From assembly GCA_014526335.1 (NCBI GenBank), contig JACTAT010000014.1, positions 1,559,250 to 1,623,249 of the forward strand: a stretch of 64,000 nucleotides of DNA, in the 5' to 3' direction. Shown in pieces: positions 36,201 to 46,429 of this stretch. The notes beneath the pieces are model-generated. The model saw only the letters and a program-made list of their open reading frames with translations. It did no database searches and was not told the DNA's origin. Position numbers and translations under genes: made by a program. Source of the stretch: Chrysaora quinquecirrha. Its lineage: Eukaryota; Cnidaria; Scyphozoa; Semaeostomeae; Pelagiidae. Numbering within the stretch: position 1 is the stretch's first letter; each line of letters begins with the position of its first letter.

Positions 36201-38780
36201 TCTTCAAAAATTTATAGTAAATCGCATAAGATACCCCCTGATTAGCCTTTACGGGGTAAATACAGTGTTTTTCTATCAAATTGGGTCCGATTTGGCTGAA
36301 AAAATTTTCCTGCAAAAATCGCCAAAAAGGCAAGTCTATAGCCTTGCCAAATGGCCAATAATCGGCCAAAATCAGGTGTTGTGAAAACTCCCTTTTTTCT
36401 TCAAAAATTTATAGTTAATCGCATAAGATACCCCCTGATTAGCCTTTACCGGGTAAATACAGTGTTTTTCTATCAAATTGGGTCCGATTTGGCTGAAAAA
36501 ATTTTCCTCCAAAAATGGCCAAAAAGGCAAGTCTATAGCCTTGCCAAATGGCCAATAATCGGCCAAAATCAGGTGTTGTGAAAACTCCCTTTTTTCTTCA
36601 AAAATTTATAGTTAATCGCATAAGATACCCCCTGATTAGCCTTTACGGGGTAAATACAGTGTTTTTCTATCAAATTGGGTCCGATTTGGCTGAAAAAATT
36701 TTCCTGCAAAAATCGCCAAAAAGGCAAGTCTATAGCCTCGCCAAATGGCCAAAAATCGGCCGAATTTAGGGGTTTTGAAAACTCCCTTTCTTCTTCAGAA
36801 ATATTTAGTATATCCTATCAAATACCCCCCGATTAGCCTCTACTTGGTAAAAATGGTGTTTTTCTATCCAATCGGGTCCTATTTAGCTGAAAAAATTTTC
36901 CTACGAAAATCGCCAAAAAGGCAAGTCTATAGCCTTGCCAAATGGCCAAAAATCGGCCGAATTTAGGGGTATTGAAAACTCCCTTTTTTCTTCTGAAATA
37001 TTTAGCATATCCTATCAAATACCCCCTGATTAGCCTTTACGGGGTAAATACAGTGTTTTTCTATCAAATTGGGTCCTATTTAGCTAAAGAAATTTTTCTC
37101 CAAAAATGGCCAGAAAGGCAAGTCTATAGCCTTGCCAAATGACCAAAAATGGGCCAAAATAACGTGTTTTGAAAGCTCCATTTCTTCTTCAAAAATATAT
37201 AGTAAATCCCATAAAATACCCCTGATTAGCCTGTACGGGGTAAATACAGTGTTTTTCTCTCAAATTGGGTCCTATTTAGCTGAAAAAACTTTCCTCCAAA
37301 AATCGCCAGAAAGGCAAGTCTATAGCCTTGCTAAATGACCACAAAACCGGCCAAAACAAGGGGTTTTGAAAACTCCCTTTTTTCTTCAGAAATATTTAGT
37401 ATATCCTATCAAATACCCCCCAATTAGCCTCTACTGGGTAAATATGGTGTTTTTCTATCCAATCGGGTCCTATTTAGCTGAAAAAATTTTCCTACAAAAA
37501 ACCCAAAAAAGGTAAGTCTATAGCCTTGCCAAATGGCCAAAAATCGGCCAAAATCAGGGGTCTTGAAATCTCTCTTGTTTCTTCAAAAATATATAGTAAA
37601 TTCTATAAGATACCCCCTGATTACCCTCAACTGGGTAAATACAGTGCTTTTCTATCAAATTGAGTCCTATTTGGTTGAAAAAAGTTTCCTCAAAAAATCG
37701 TCAAAAATGCAAGTCTATAGCCTTGCCAAATGGCCGAAAATCGGCCAAGTTCAGGGGTTTTGGAAACGCCCTTTTTCCTTTAAGAATATTTGGTAAATCC
37801 TATCAAATACAACCTAATAAGCCTCTACGGGGAAAATACAGTGTTTTTCTATCAATTTGGGTCCTATTTAGCTGAAAAAAGTTTCCTCAAAAAATCGTCA
37901 AAAGCGCAAGTCTATAGCCTTGCCAAAAGACCAAAAATCGGCCAAAATCAGGGGTTTGGAAAACTCCCTTTTTTCTTCAAAAATATATAGCAAATCCTAT
38001 AAGATACCCCCAGACTAGCCATTATTTGGTAAATACGGTGTTTTTCTATGAAATTGGGTCCTATTAGGTTGAAAATTTTTTTCCCAAAAATCGTCAAAAA
38101 TAGTAGGTCTATCGGCCAAAATCAGGGCTTTTAAGAACTCCCTTTTTTATTCAAAAATATAAAGTAAATCCTATCAAATACCCCCTGATTAGCCTCTACG
38201 GGGTAAATACAGTGTTTTTCTATCAAATTGGGTCTTGTTTAGCTCAAAAAAATTTTCCTCCAAAGATCGCCAAAAAGGCAAGTCTATAGCCTTGCCAAAT
38301 GGCCAAAAATCGGCGAAAATCAGGGGTTTTAAAAACTCCTTTTTCTAAAAAAATATTTAGTAAATCTTATCAAATACCCCCTGGTTAGCCTCTATGGGGT
38401 AACTATTGTTTTTTTTATCAAGTTAGGTCCATTTTTGGTGAAAAATCTTCCTCCAAAAGTCTATAGCCTTTCCAAACTAGCTACAAATCATCTGCCAAAA
38501 TCTGGGGCTTTGAAGTTTTGAAAGATGTCTTTTTTCGTCATAAATGAGTACCAAAACATACCAAATACCGCCTGAATAACATTTTTTGGGCATATATATA
38601 TCATTTATTGTTGATATCGGTTTGAATTAGGAGAAACAAGTTTCTTTCCCGAAAATAGGAAAAAGGTTTATAGCGTTCTCAAATTACAAAATATCCGTGA
38701 AAATCAGTAGTTATAAAAAATGTTTTTATTCTCCCAAACACAAAATACCCACATGAATAGCCTTTACGATTTATATAAAG
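21278..38780 (+). repeat. ~197-bp satellite array, plus orientation, with higher-order structure
   Basis: Roughly 88 tandem units. The period is 197 bp wherever neighbouring units lack indels (for example unit markers at 35957, 36154, 36351, 36548, 36745 and 36942). Each unit has, in order, GGCAAGTCTATAGCCTTGCC, AAATCGGCC, GGGGTTTTGAAAACTCCC, TATCCTATCAAATACCCCC, GATTAGCC, GGGGTAAATACAGTGTTTTT and CTATCAAATTGGGTCCTATT. Unit variants recur at longer periods: ~1573 bp (24184 to 25757; 24624 to 26197) and ~1380 bp (26948 to 28328). Units decay from ~37530 to 38780. Because 197 is not a multiple of 3, the 60-150-codon frames here are by-products of few stops. Confidence 0.97.
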
Positions 38781-39407
38781 AGCTATGTTCGTCACCTAAA
38801 ATGTTTATTGCTACTTGAGACACCTGTACCTATGCTGAAGTTAATTTGTATTTATTTTATTCATATATATTCATATATTGATGAAATAACCGCGAAAACA
38901 ACAATTTCGGCTAAGTTGTTAGGATTTTAGATGGAAAATAAGAGTTTTTATCAGTATGCTTTCTTTTCGAATAAAAAACAAACGCGCGACTGTTCAATAA
39001 GATACGCTGCGAAGAACGGAATAAGCAGCGCAGTTTTTTTGCATCATCAGGGACAAATAGGGTATACAGAGGGATGCCTCATTTGGATCTGGTCAAACGG
39101 TTCCCGCAATATATCGTATATTTTGAGTGCAATCTCCGATGATGATAAGAGAAGACAACCTGATAAAAAAACGTTCTCTCTATTCTCGACATTAGACCTT
39201 TGCAATTCAAAGATACTTCATTAAAAGATACAGTTAATTTAAGTTAAATCATGCAAGATAGTTACATATACCGTGTTCTCTCGAATAGAAGCCGCCCTTG
39301 TAAAAGCCGTACTCGGATAGAAGCCACCGTACTCAAAATAAAGAATTAACATAAGCCGTCTTGGAACAGAAGAGGCCCTCGAGTAAAAGCCTCAAAATTC
39401 TTAAGCT
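38781..39407. other. Non-coding, no gene recognised
   Basis: AT-rich DNA after the satellite. A 97-codon plus frame at 38931-39224 shows no recognisable motif and is probably chance. 39278-39400 has CTCGAATAGAAGCC-type phrases like those at 11830-12130. Confidence 0.5.
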
Positions 39408-39691
39408 CTGACTAAACTAGGAGACATGTCGCGCGCGACATTGTATTCGTCGTGTCTCCCAGGATGGCTAAACATGCGAATGCCAAGCGAGAAAATCACC
39501 CGAGTCGCGGAGACAAGAAATGTTTCTATTGTCTCTCATAAACATTTGCGTGTTTATGGTAGACTATAGAACACAAAGTTTGCTCTCGCTACAAATTTTG
39601 CCGCGCGCTACAAAGTTTCCGAAGTGGCTAAATTGGAAGGCATCGATGGGACATCTCACGTCGCGCGTGACATGTCTCCTAGTTTAGCCAG
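39408..39691. mobile_element. MITE with CTGACTAAACTAGGAGACAT ends
   Basis: The left end CTGACTAAACTAGGAGACAT, continuing GTCGCGCGCGAC, pairs with GTCGCGCGTGAC followed by ATGTCTCCTAGTTTAGCCAG ending 39691: about 32 bp with two mismatches. The centre is non-coding. Family not recognised. Confidence 0.8.
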
Positions 39692-40217
39692 TCCTTTAGC
39701 AAGAATTAGTTTTCTAATATTTATTAGATACAATGCTTTTATTGTATTTTGGTTTATAAAAAATTTGTACAATATGTCATCAAAAATTGAAATAAGAAGC
39801 CATCCTTACATTGAAGCTGTCCTTGAACAGGAGCGCCAAAAAAATTGCCGAAAAAATGAAGCGAAAAAACCCTTCTGTTGAAGAAAATACGGAATGGATA
39901 TTCTTACAACTCTATTTGTGTCCTCTTGAAAAATTAAAAAACCCAGGTTAGTTTCTTGTTTCGTCTAAGTCAATAAAATTCTATATAGATTTTGCTGTTT
40001 TAAATAGTAAACTATAAATCGTTTCCTTCGCATTTTGAACCACATAGTCCTAAATACTGCCACTGAACGATGCATGCTTTGATCTTCAAAATTTATCTTA
40101 ACGGAGTTTTCTCCCAATTTCGAGCAATAAGGTTCTTTTTGAATGTCAGTTTAGAACATTTCAGTATCACCTGAAACAGAAAAAAATCAATCAGATCTAT
40201 GAAACACTTAGTAGGAA

Positions 40218-40382
40218 GGTGAAGGTGAAATGGTGTTTTAGCGCCAGTTGCTAGGATCTCAGTAGTAGGTTAATTAATCGAGACACGACCCTGGCTGTGA
40301 CGCTACCGTGGCTGGGCTCGAACCCTGACCAAACTGAGCTTTGGCATCATGAGTCAGCTGGATTACACCACGACGCCACAGC
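40218..40382 (-). mobile_element. tRNA-derived SINE, copy 2
   Basis: Same element as 16555-16720. The B box GGTTCGAGCCC lies on the minus strand at 40314-40324, preceded by the A-box-like TGGTGTAATCCAG. The copies differ at scattered positions (CACTAG versus CATGAG), so they are independent, aged insertions. Confidence 0.85.
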
Positions 40383-40917
40383 ACCATCGGATAATATGAC
40401 TAAAGGCAGAAAACGTATTTCGAAATATATGATAGGACTATAGGCAGAAAACCTCAGGTGAAAGCCTCTTTTTGCAACAGCAAAAAATTCAGCAATAATC
40501 TTTATACATGTCTAAGATATCTTTTTTATTTAGAACCGTGTTTTGCAGACAAGGGAATTATAAATTTGCAGTATTAAAATGCGAAAAGAAATTGGAACAA
40601 CAAACGGGATTGATTGGACCAAAACTGAAGATTCCCGAATTAGCACCCTCTCTTGAACAAGCGCCCCAGCAAAAGCATTGAAGACCAGAATTTAAGAAGA
40701 GCCCTGGGCCCTTAATCGAGGAACTATGGTAAATAATAAACCTACTCCTTAAAAAAATAACACGATAGATTTATAGCACCAAGGATAGGTTGTGTGTGTT
40801 AATTTAGTTCCTCATTTAGTCCCTACCGGCTGTAAGAACGTCCCTTACTACAATATTCAACAAAGTATTTTGGTGAAGGCTATCTAGGTATCTAGGTACT
40901 CACACCAGGTATTGTAA

Positions 40918-41206
40918 TGTCTATGCAGTACAGTGGATGGTGTGCAGTACAGTGGAGGAGATTCAGTACAGTGGAGGGATTTCATCAGTTTGGTGGAGGG
41001 ATATCATCAGTACGGTGGAGGATTTTCAGTACTGACTGTACTGTACTGATGATATCCCTCCACTGTACTGAATATTCTCCACCGTAATTATGATATCCCT
41101 CCACTGTACTGATGATATCCCTCCATTGTACTGATGATATCCCCCCTCCCCCCACTGTACTGAGTTTCCTCCGCTGTAATGCACACCATCCACTGTTATG
41201 CACAGA
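40918..41206. repeat. Fold-back array of ~22-bp units
   Basis: The left half repeats CAGTACAGTGGAGGGATATC in several variants. From an apex near 41035 (CAGTACTGACTGTACTG) the right half carries the complement, ATATCCCTCCACTGTACTG, in the reverse order, ending with the mirrored GCACACCATCCACTG/CAGTGGATGGTGTGC pair. The whole ~290 bp could fold into one imperfect hairpin. Confidence 0.85.
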
Positions 41207-41359
41207 AATTACCCGAGGTGGTTAATATCATATGCTACCTTGATTCAATTCAATGATGTGCAATGTTAAAATTCTCCCCAAAGATGTGTTCTACAATCTA
41301 TTACAAAATTGTTTAACATTACTATTTTTCTTATTTTTGGAATATATTCCCCATCCCCA

Positions 41360-41859
41360 NNNNNNNNNNNNNNNNNNNNNNNNNNNNNNNNNNNNNNNNN
41401 NNNNNNNNNNNNNNNNNNNNNNNNNNNNNNNNNNNNNNNNNNNNNNNNNNNNNNNNNNNNNNNNNNNNNNNNNNNNNNNNNNNNNNNNNNNNNNNNNNNN
41501 NNNNNNNNNNNNNNNNNNNNNNNNNNNNNNNNNNNNNNNNNNNNNNNNNNNNNNNNNNNNNNNNNNNNNNNNNNNNNNNNNNNNNNNNNNNNNNNNNNNN
41601 NNNNNNNNNNNNNNNNNNNNNNNNNNNNNNNNNNNNNNNNNNNNNNNNNNNNNNNNNNNNNNNNNNNNNNNNNNNNNNNNNNNNNNNNNNNNNNNNNNNN
41701 NNNNNNNNNNNNNNNNNNNNNNNNNNNNNNNNNNNNNNNNNNNNNNNNNNNNNNNNNNNNNNNNNNNNNNNNNNNNNNNNNNNNNNNNNNNNNNNNNNNN
41801 NNNNNNNNNNNNNNNNNNNNNNNNNNNNNNNNNNNNNNNNNNNNNNNNNNNNNNNNNNN
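41360..41859. other. Assembly gap (500 N)
   Basis: Exactly 500 Ns, a placeholder. Its right edge is the first base of a 66-bp palindrome arm. Confidence 0.99.
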
Positions 41860-42008
41860 TGCCTTTTGACTTTGATGCCTTTTAACTTGCAGCCTTCTGA
41901 ACTCTCGCTAGAGTCCGGGGAGGTTGTGGGATGCCATGGGAGCTAACCTCCCGGACTCTAGCGAGAGTTCAGAAGGCTGCAAGTTAAAAGGCATCAAGTC
42001 AAAAGGCA
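41860..42008. repeat. Near-perfect palindrome next to the gap
   Basis: The left arm 41860-41925 (starts TGCCTTTTGACTTTGATGCC) and right arm 41945-42008 (ends GGCATCAAGTCAAAAGGCA) are reverse complements apart from two single-base indels. The loop is 19 bp. Such a hairpin can stall sequencing or assembly and may explain the gap position. Confidence 0.95.
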
Positions 42009-42226
42009 GCTGAGTGGTATCTTGTCTTTCCAAGGCTAAACTGTCATACAGAGACCAGAAAAGTGTTCAACCTTCCTCTAGACAAATAAACCCCTAGTTC
42101 AAAACCTTCCTCACTTAACAATGAAAAACAGGCGTGTTTCGGGTGTGGCAAAAGATTTTCCTTTGTTCTAACTGACCTTCCTCCGGTCATTGACCGTGTG
42201 ACCGTAACTTTTTCCTGGCTCTGTTA

Positions 42227-42630
42227 CACGCTTTTTTTATAAGGAACCACTTTATAAGAAACCTACATGTAGAAGGCCCGAAAATTTTGAAGAACTTATA
42301 CTACTAAAGAGAAAATCATTAAGGAACTTTTGAATGTGGAATACTTTTATCACTGCAAATAATCAAGAATTAGAATGCCGGTTCCATTCATTAGCAGTCG
42401 AAAATCACATAAATTGTACGTTAAGCATGTATCCAATATTTCTTTGAGTAGTCTCGAGTTTTGCTCACATGCAAATGTCTCTCTTTTATTGTTAAGACCA
42501 CTGTATGTGCACCTAAAATTGAGGAACTATTAAGGAACTTTTGGAACTACAATTGCCTCAAAAGAGGCCCAAAAATAAGGAACTTTAAGAACTAGGCCTT
42601 GAGGTAGGTTCCTTATAAAAAAAAAGCGTG
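42227..42630. mobile_element. TA-flanked MITE (CACGC subfamily)
   Basis: CACGCTTTTTTTATAAGGAA and TTCCTTATAAAAAAAAAGCGTG are inverted, with TA on each side. It is nearly identical internally to 55910-56311. It ends 9 bp before the truncated JMJD4 exon copy. Confidence 0.85.
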
Positions 42631-42639
42631 TAAGCCAAT

Positions 42640-42662
42640 GGTACCATCAAGTTCACAATCTG
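42640..42662 (+). pseudogene. Truncated copy of a JMJD4 exon
   Basis: GGTACCATCAAGTTCACAAT-CTG plus its GTAAGT donor equals the last 23 bp of the real exon at 56514-56541 (YHQVHNL). The acceptor and first bases are replaced by TAAGCCAAT directly after a MITE, and no other JMJD4 exons precede it. It cannot be spliced as in the parent gene. Confidence 0.85.
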
Positions 42663-44359
42663 GTAAGTACAATACAACTACTAACGCTTGACACTTTCAC
42701 CCCTGGAACGTCGTGATCCATAAATCTAAACTGATTTTTGGAGAGAATTTGCTGCCTTTCACTATTTTTAATGTTGCAATGGGCGATTACGAGTGTTTTG
42801 TTTTTCTTGCTTTTTTTGCCTTATTGGCAAGGCTATGTACCAGTATGTATATACTCATGTAAGAAACGCTCGACGATCATCAATCCAACCTCTACTTTTA
42901 CTGAACGCTTTGCTTTGAAAAATAAAGGTACTCGATTAACCTAAGATCTGTGAGGGTCGTTTAGGGGGGTTACGTGTTCCCCTGTTCCCTCGAGAAAATC
43001 CTATTGTTCCCTGGAGCTTTGTAAAATAATTTTTCAGAGTGATGGCAATGCGGTTTGATAAGGAGGATTTTACGCGATGCTTCATTCCCGATGTTCCCTT
43101 TGTCTCTTTTAATTTTCGCGATGTTTCCTTGTTCCCTGGATACGTTTCGCATGTTTCCATGTTCCTGGGAACCCTTAAACGACCCTCAATTGTACAAATA
43201 TGTCACCCCAAAAGGTGATACTGTAATAAATCCTTTTGACCCTTTTTTTCAATATCGCTCGTAACTAAAAAGACCCCTTGGGTGCCTAAAAACCTTTGAA
43301 GTGTAAAAATCCCCTTGGTGCCTTGAGCCAAAGCGCAACTTCCGCCGAACTTGTCCAACTTTCTACTTGACTCTGGATAGCGACACACCTGCAGAGCTCC
43401 TCCAACCAAGCTCTCCGAAGCTCAAAAACCATTCGCTACGGATCTTGGGAACATAATCAAACACCGTCTTTCAATAATGTTAAAACGCTCTCAGACACTC
43501 GCAAACATACGATAACTTTATGGACATTAACGCTAAGCAAAGTCACTTCAGTTTAAGCTTCATGACATTGTTTTACATTGTCATGACATTTACTGTATAA
43601 AGGCCTACTAGGTTCCTGTTGAAACAAAAGTATTTGAAATAAATCGGCAAGGCTCTCCGAGATCCTCAAGAGGTGAATTGCCCCTCCGTCCCTCCGTCGA
43701 GACCATGGACTTTGTTCGTTTGATATGCGAAAGGCTAATTAAGCCAATTTATACATGTATATCAAGTTCCTTAAGTACATCCCTGCTCATCAAAATACAC
43801 GTAACCATCAGGGCAAAGATACAACGAAACGCTCGCCCAAGGTAGCTACTCTCATATATTTGCAAGCCTCAGCCACATCACAAGGCATCAAGGCCACAGT
43901 ATCCTAATAGTTAGGAAGAAGCTTGGGGTACCCTGTACGCAGCATAAAACATTCTCCGGACCAGTGCGCAGGCTAGATTTGGATTATTGATTTCAAAATT
44001 GTCAATGAAACAAGGTAAAACATTAACAGCTCTGTCCACAAGACATAGATAATAAACAGGCAACGATGCCTGACGTCTAACGTTGGGCTCAGGTCCTCAC
44101 TACTCAGTCTAGCTGTACTGATGAGCCCTGAAATTGAGCGAAACCGGTCTGTAGCTCACTGTTTGAGGTGTCAGTGGTTTTCTTACACTTAACCTTGAAG
44201 GGCAAAGAAGACCGAGTCAACGAAGCTATCTCTAGCTATCTCTGAAGCTAGAAACTCTGAGGATAAATGGGAATTCTTTCAGACTTTAATATCTTGAATT
44301 CGAATATATTACATACAGAACGAGGTCAATATAAATAACTCCAGAAATTAGTCGGATTG

Positions 44360-44640
44360 AGGGACAGCTGTAGATGTTTTCCAGGCAATTTAGTAACACA
44401 GTTGACATGGCTGACGAGGCCCCATTAAGACCTCGTCCTGTAGAGAGTAAGCGTAGGAATAATTTAGGTACAGCTGAGAAGTTCCCAACATAATTCTTTA
44501 GTTTTGGCAGAAAGAATCATCATTTTTTTCTTGGCAATTAAGTGACACAATTGACATGGCTCACGAGGCGTCATTAAGACCTCGTCCTGTAGAGAGTAAG
44601 CGTAGGAATAATTTAGGTACAGCTCAGAAGTTCCCAACAT
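44360..44640 (+). repeat. 150-bp tandem repeat with micro-ORF, two units (B1)
   Basis: Two units carry ATG-initiated frames at 44407 and 44556 of the type MADEAPLRPRPVESK... ending ...KFPT-stop (28 residues). The spacing is 149 bp. After the second unit the sequence jumps to the integrase fragment, where B2 has a third unit and a spacer. Confidence 0.8.
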
Positions 44641-44649
44641 AATTTTTGA

Positions 44650-45001
44650 ACTGTACTTGTGGGGAGATCAGTGCCTTGAAAGGGGGACAAGGGCAGTAAT
44701 ACCGGCATCATTACAAGGACAAGTGCTACAATTAATACATGAGGGTCATTTTGGCATAGTTAAATGCAAGCAAAGAATAAGAGCGGTAGCTTGGTGGCCT
44801 AAAGTAGATGAACATTGTGAGAGCTATGTTAGAAATTTCATTGCTTGCGCAAATTCTGATAAATCAGCTTCTCAGTCAACAGCACAATTGAAACATACTC
44901 CTTTTCAAGATAGTCCCTGGAAGGAGTTGAGCATTGATATTATGGGCCCAATCGAGTCTGCGCCAAGAGGCTTTAAATATCTGGTTGTGATCCATGATTT
45001 T
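44650..45001 (+). pseudogene. Ty3/gypsy-type integrase fragment (B1)
   Basis: The open frame encodes the integrase zinc-binding region (HEGHFG, WWPKVDEH, then a degenerate C-pair) followed by the start of the catalytic core (WKELSIDIMGPI...YLVVIHD). The first Cys of the CxxC is Phe here (RNFIACA, whereas B2 has RNCIACA), so the HHCC zinc site is broken. The core stops just after its second acidic position and runs into the 45005 repeat. There is no ATG, reverse transcriptase, protease or gag in frame nearby. It is a dead retrotransposon piece. Confidence 0.9.
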
Positions 45002-45004
45002 ATT

Positions 45005-45212
45005 TTAATTATTGTTCGCCGCGCAGAATTCTGAATACCAAAACAGATAAAACAAGAATAAACAACAACGATTTGTGGGAGTACACGGAAGTGGCTCGTG
45101 GCAAGAAGCTCTCCCCCCCGTTTTGTTTCCCATAATCCCATCCAGTGCGAATATTTCGCGCACTGGGATGAATGAGATTATGCAAAACATAAGTTCTTTT
45201 TTATACGTGTTA
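45005..45212. repeat. ~208-bp dispersed repeat, copy 1 of 3
   Basis: Begins TTAATTATTGTTCGCCGCGC and ends TTTTTATACGTGTTA. Copies lie at 60130-60337 and 62377-62585. The third copy is bounded by TTAA on both sides. The ends are not inverted repeats of each other, so it is not a simple MITE. No gene recognised. Confidence 0.85.
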
Positions 45213-45335
45213 CAGTAGCTAAGCGTAAAGACATTGGGGGGTGTAATACCCCAAAGCTTTGGTACGCTTAGAGGCCGGCGAGTACCAGAGGGGGATGTGA
45301 GGCCCCTAAGTACTCGGCGCCCATATAAAAGGCAA
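45213..45335 (+). promoter_or_regulatory. Two hairpins followed by a TATA-like box (B1)
   Basis: CTAAGCGTA...TACGCTTAG encloses TTGGGG...CCCCAA, and next GCGAGTAC...GTACTCGGC encloses GGGG...CCCC, giving two nested dyads. CCATATAAAAGG follows at about 45322. Duplicated at 60338-60460. The layout suggests a structured, possibly transcribed control region of a mobile element. This is inference only. Confidence 0.4.
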
Positions 45336-45579
45336 AGTCTATGGGAAGAAAAGTGTGAAACTTGGGAAAGGGAGCACTTGCTGCCCTCGGAATTTTACTA
45401 AGAATGTTCAGCCTTTCAAAATTTGAACACTTTTTCAGCAGGATTGGACTAAATGTGATTTGAATATTTATTGAGGATACGTCTTTTCTATCAACTTAAA
45501 CCTTTTGATCCGCGGTCGCCCAGTGTTCTTATTTATCGTCTTCAGGCGTTCGTTAAAATGTTTTAGGCAATTTTGAAGC

Positions 45580-46425
45580 ACACAGTTGCAGGGGGTGTTA
45601 AGGCCCTGCAGCCCTGCGTGACGAGACGGGCAGTCATGTGAAGAGGGTGAAGGGTGGTCCTCAACACGAATGAAGCAGCCTCGTGTGAAATATATTAAAA
45701 TGCCTGTACATCCATTTTGGAGCATCGGAGATACGATAGGTGACAGTACCGCTGGCGTAACGCGTCGATGCAGAGACATGTCGTATCACTAAGAGGGGGG
45801 CAGAAGAAACCTCAAAGCGAGTCGGACAGCTCCAGGAATCGTAGAAAAAGGGGCTCGTTGGAGCATAACAGTGGCAGGGGGTGTGACGGCCCTGGCGGCA
45901 CTGCATGCGGAGACATGCAAACATTGTGAAGAGGGTGAAGGGTGGTCCTCAACACGAATGAAGCAGCCTCGTGTGAAATATATTACAATGCCGGTACATC
46001 CATTTTGGAGCATCGGAGATACGATAGGTGACAGTACCGCTGTCGTAACGCGTCGATGCAGAGACATGTCGTATCACTAAGAGGGGGCAGAAGAAACCTC
46101 AAAGCGAGTCGAACAGCTCCAGGAATCGTAGAAAAAGGGGGCCTCGTTAGAGCATAACAGTGGCAGGGGGTGTGAAGGCCCTGGCGGCACTGCATGCCGA
46201 AACATGCAAACATTGTGAAGAGGGTGAAGGGTGGTCCTCAACACGAATGAAGCAGCCTCGTGTGAAATATATGAAAATGCCTGTACATCAATTTTGGAGC
46301 ATCGGAGATACGATAGGTGACAGTACCGCTGTCGTAACGCGTCGATGCGGAGACATGTTCCTACGCGTAGAGGGTGGTAGAAGGAAACCTCAACGCGAGG
46401 TGAACAGCTCAAAAACCTGGCACTG
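45580..46425. repeat. ~290-bp tandem repeat, three units (B1)
   Basis: Units start GCAGGGGGTGT(G/T)A(A/C)GG(C/G)CC near 45589, 45878 and 46167. Each contains CTCAACACGAATGAAGCAGC and TGCCTGTACATC-like blocks and ends near TCGTAGAAAAAGGGG. The same three units are at 60700-61540. The frames on both strands repeat with the unit and are not supported as genes. Confidence 0.92.
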
Positions 46426-46429
46426 ATGT

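Noticed and set aside
21468..37990. Dozens of 60-150-codon frames on both strands (types MKTPFFLQKYLV..., MIGYTKYFRRKKG...) that resemble a protein family
   Set aside because: They repeat with the 197-bp satellite, occur on both strands of the same units, and shift frame from unit to unit. They exist because the monomer has few stops.
21278..38780. CRISPR-like array (regular repeats)
   Set aside because: Whole ~197-bp units repeat with no unique spacers, and the genome is eukaryotic with no cas genes.
42738..42944. Plus-strand frame MERICCLSLFLM... also at 56618-56824, with hydrophobic stretch
   Set aside because: It lies in JMJD4 intron DNA, is conserved only because the segment is duplicated, and shows no splice or domain support.
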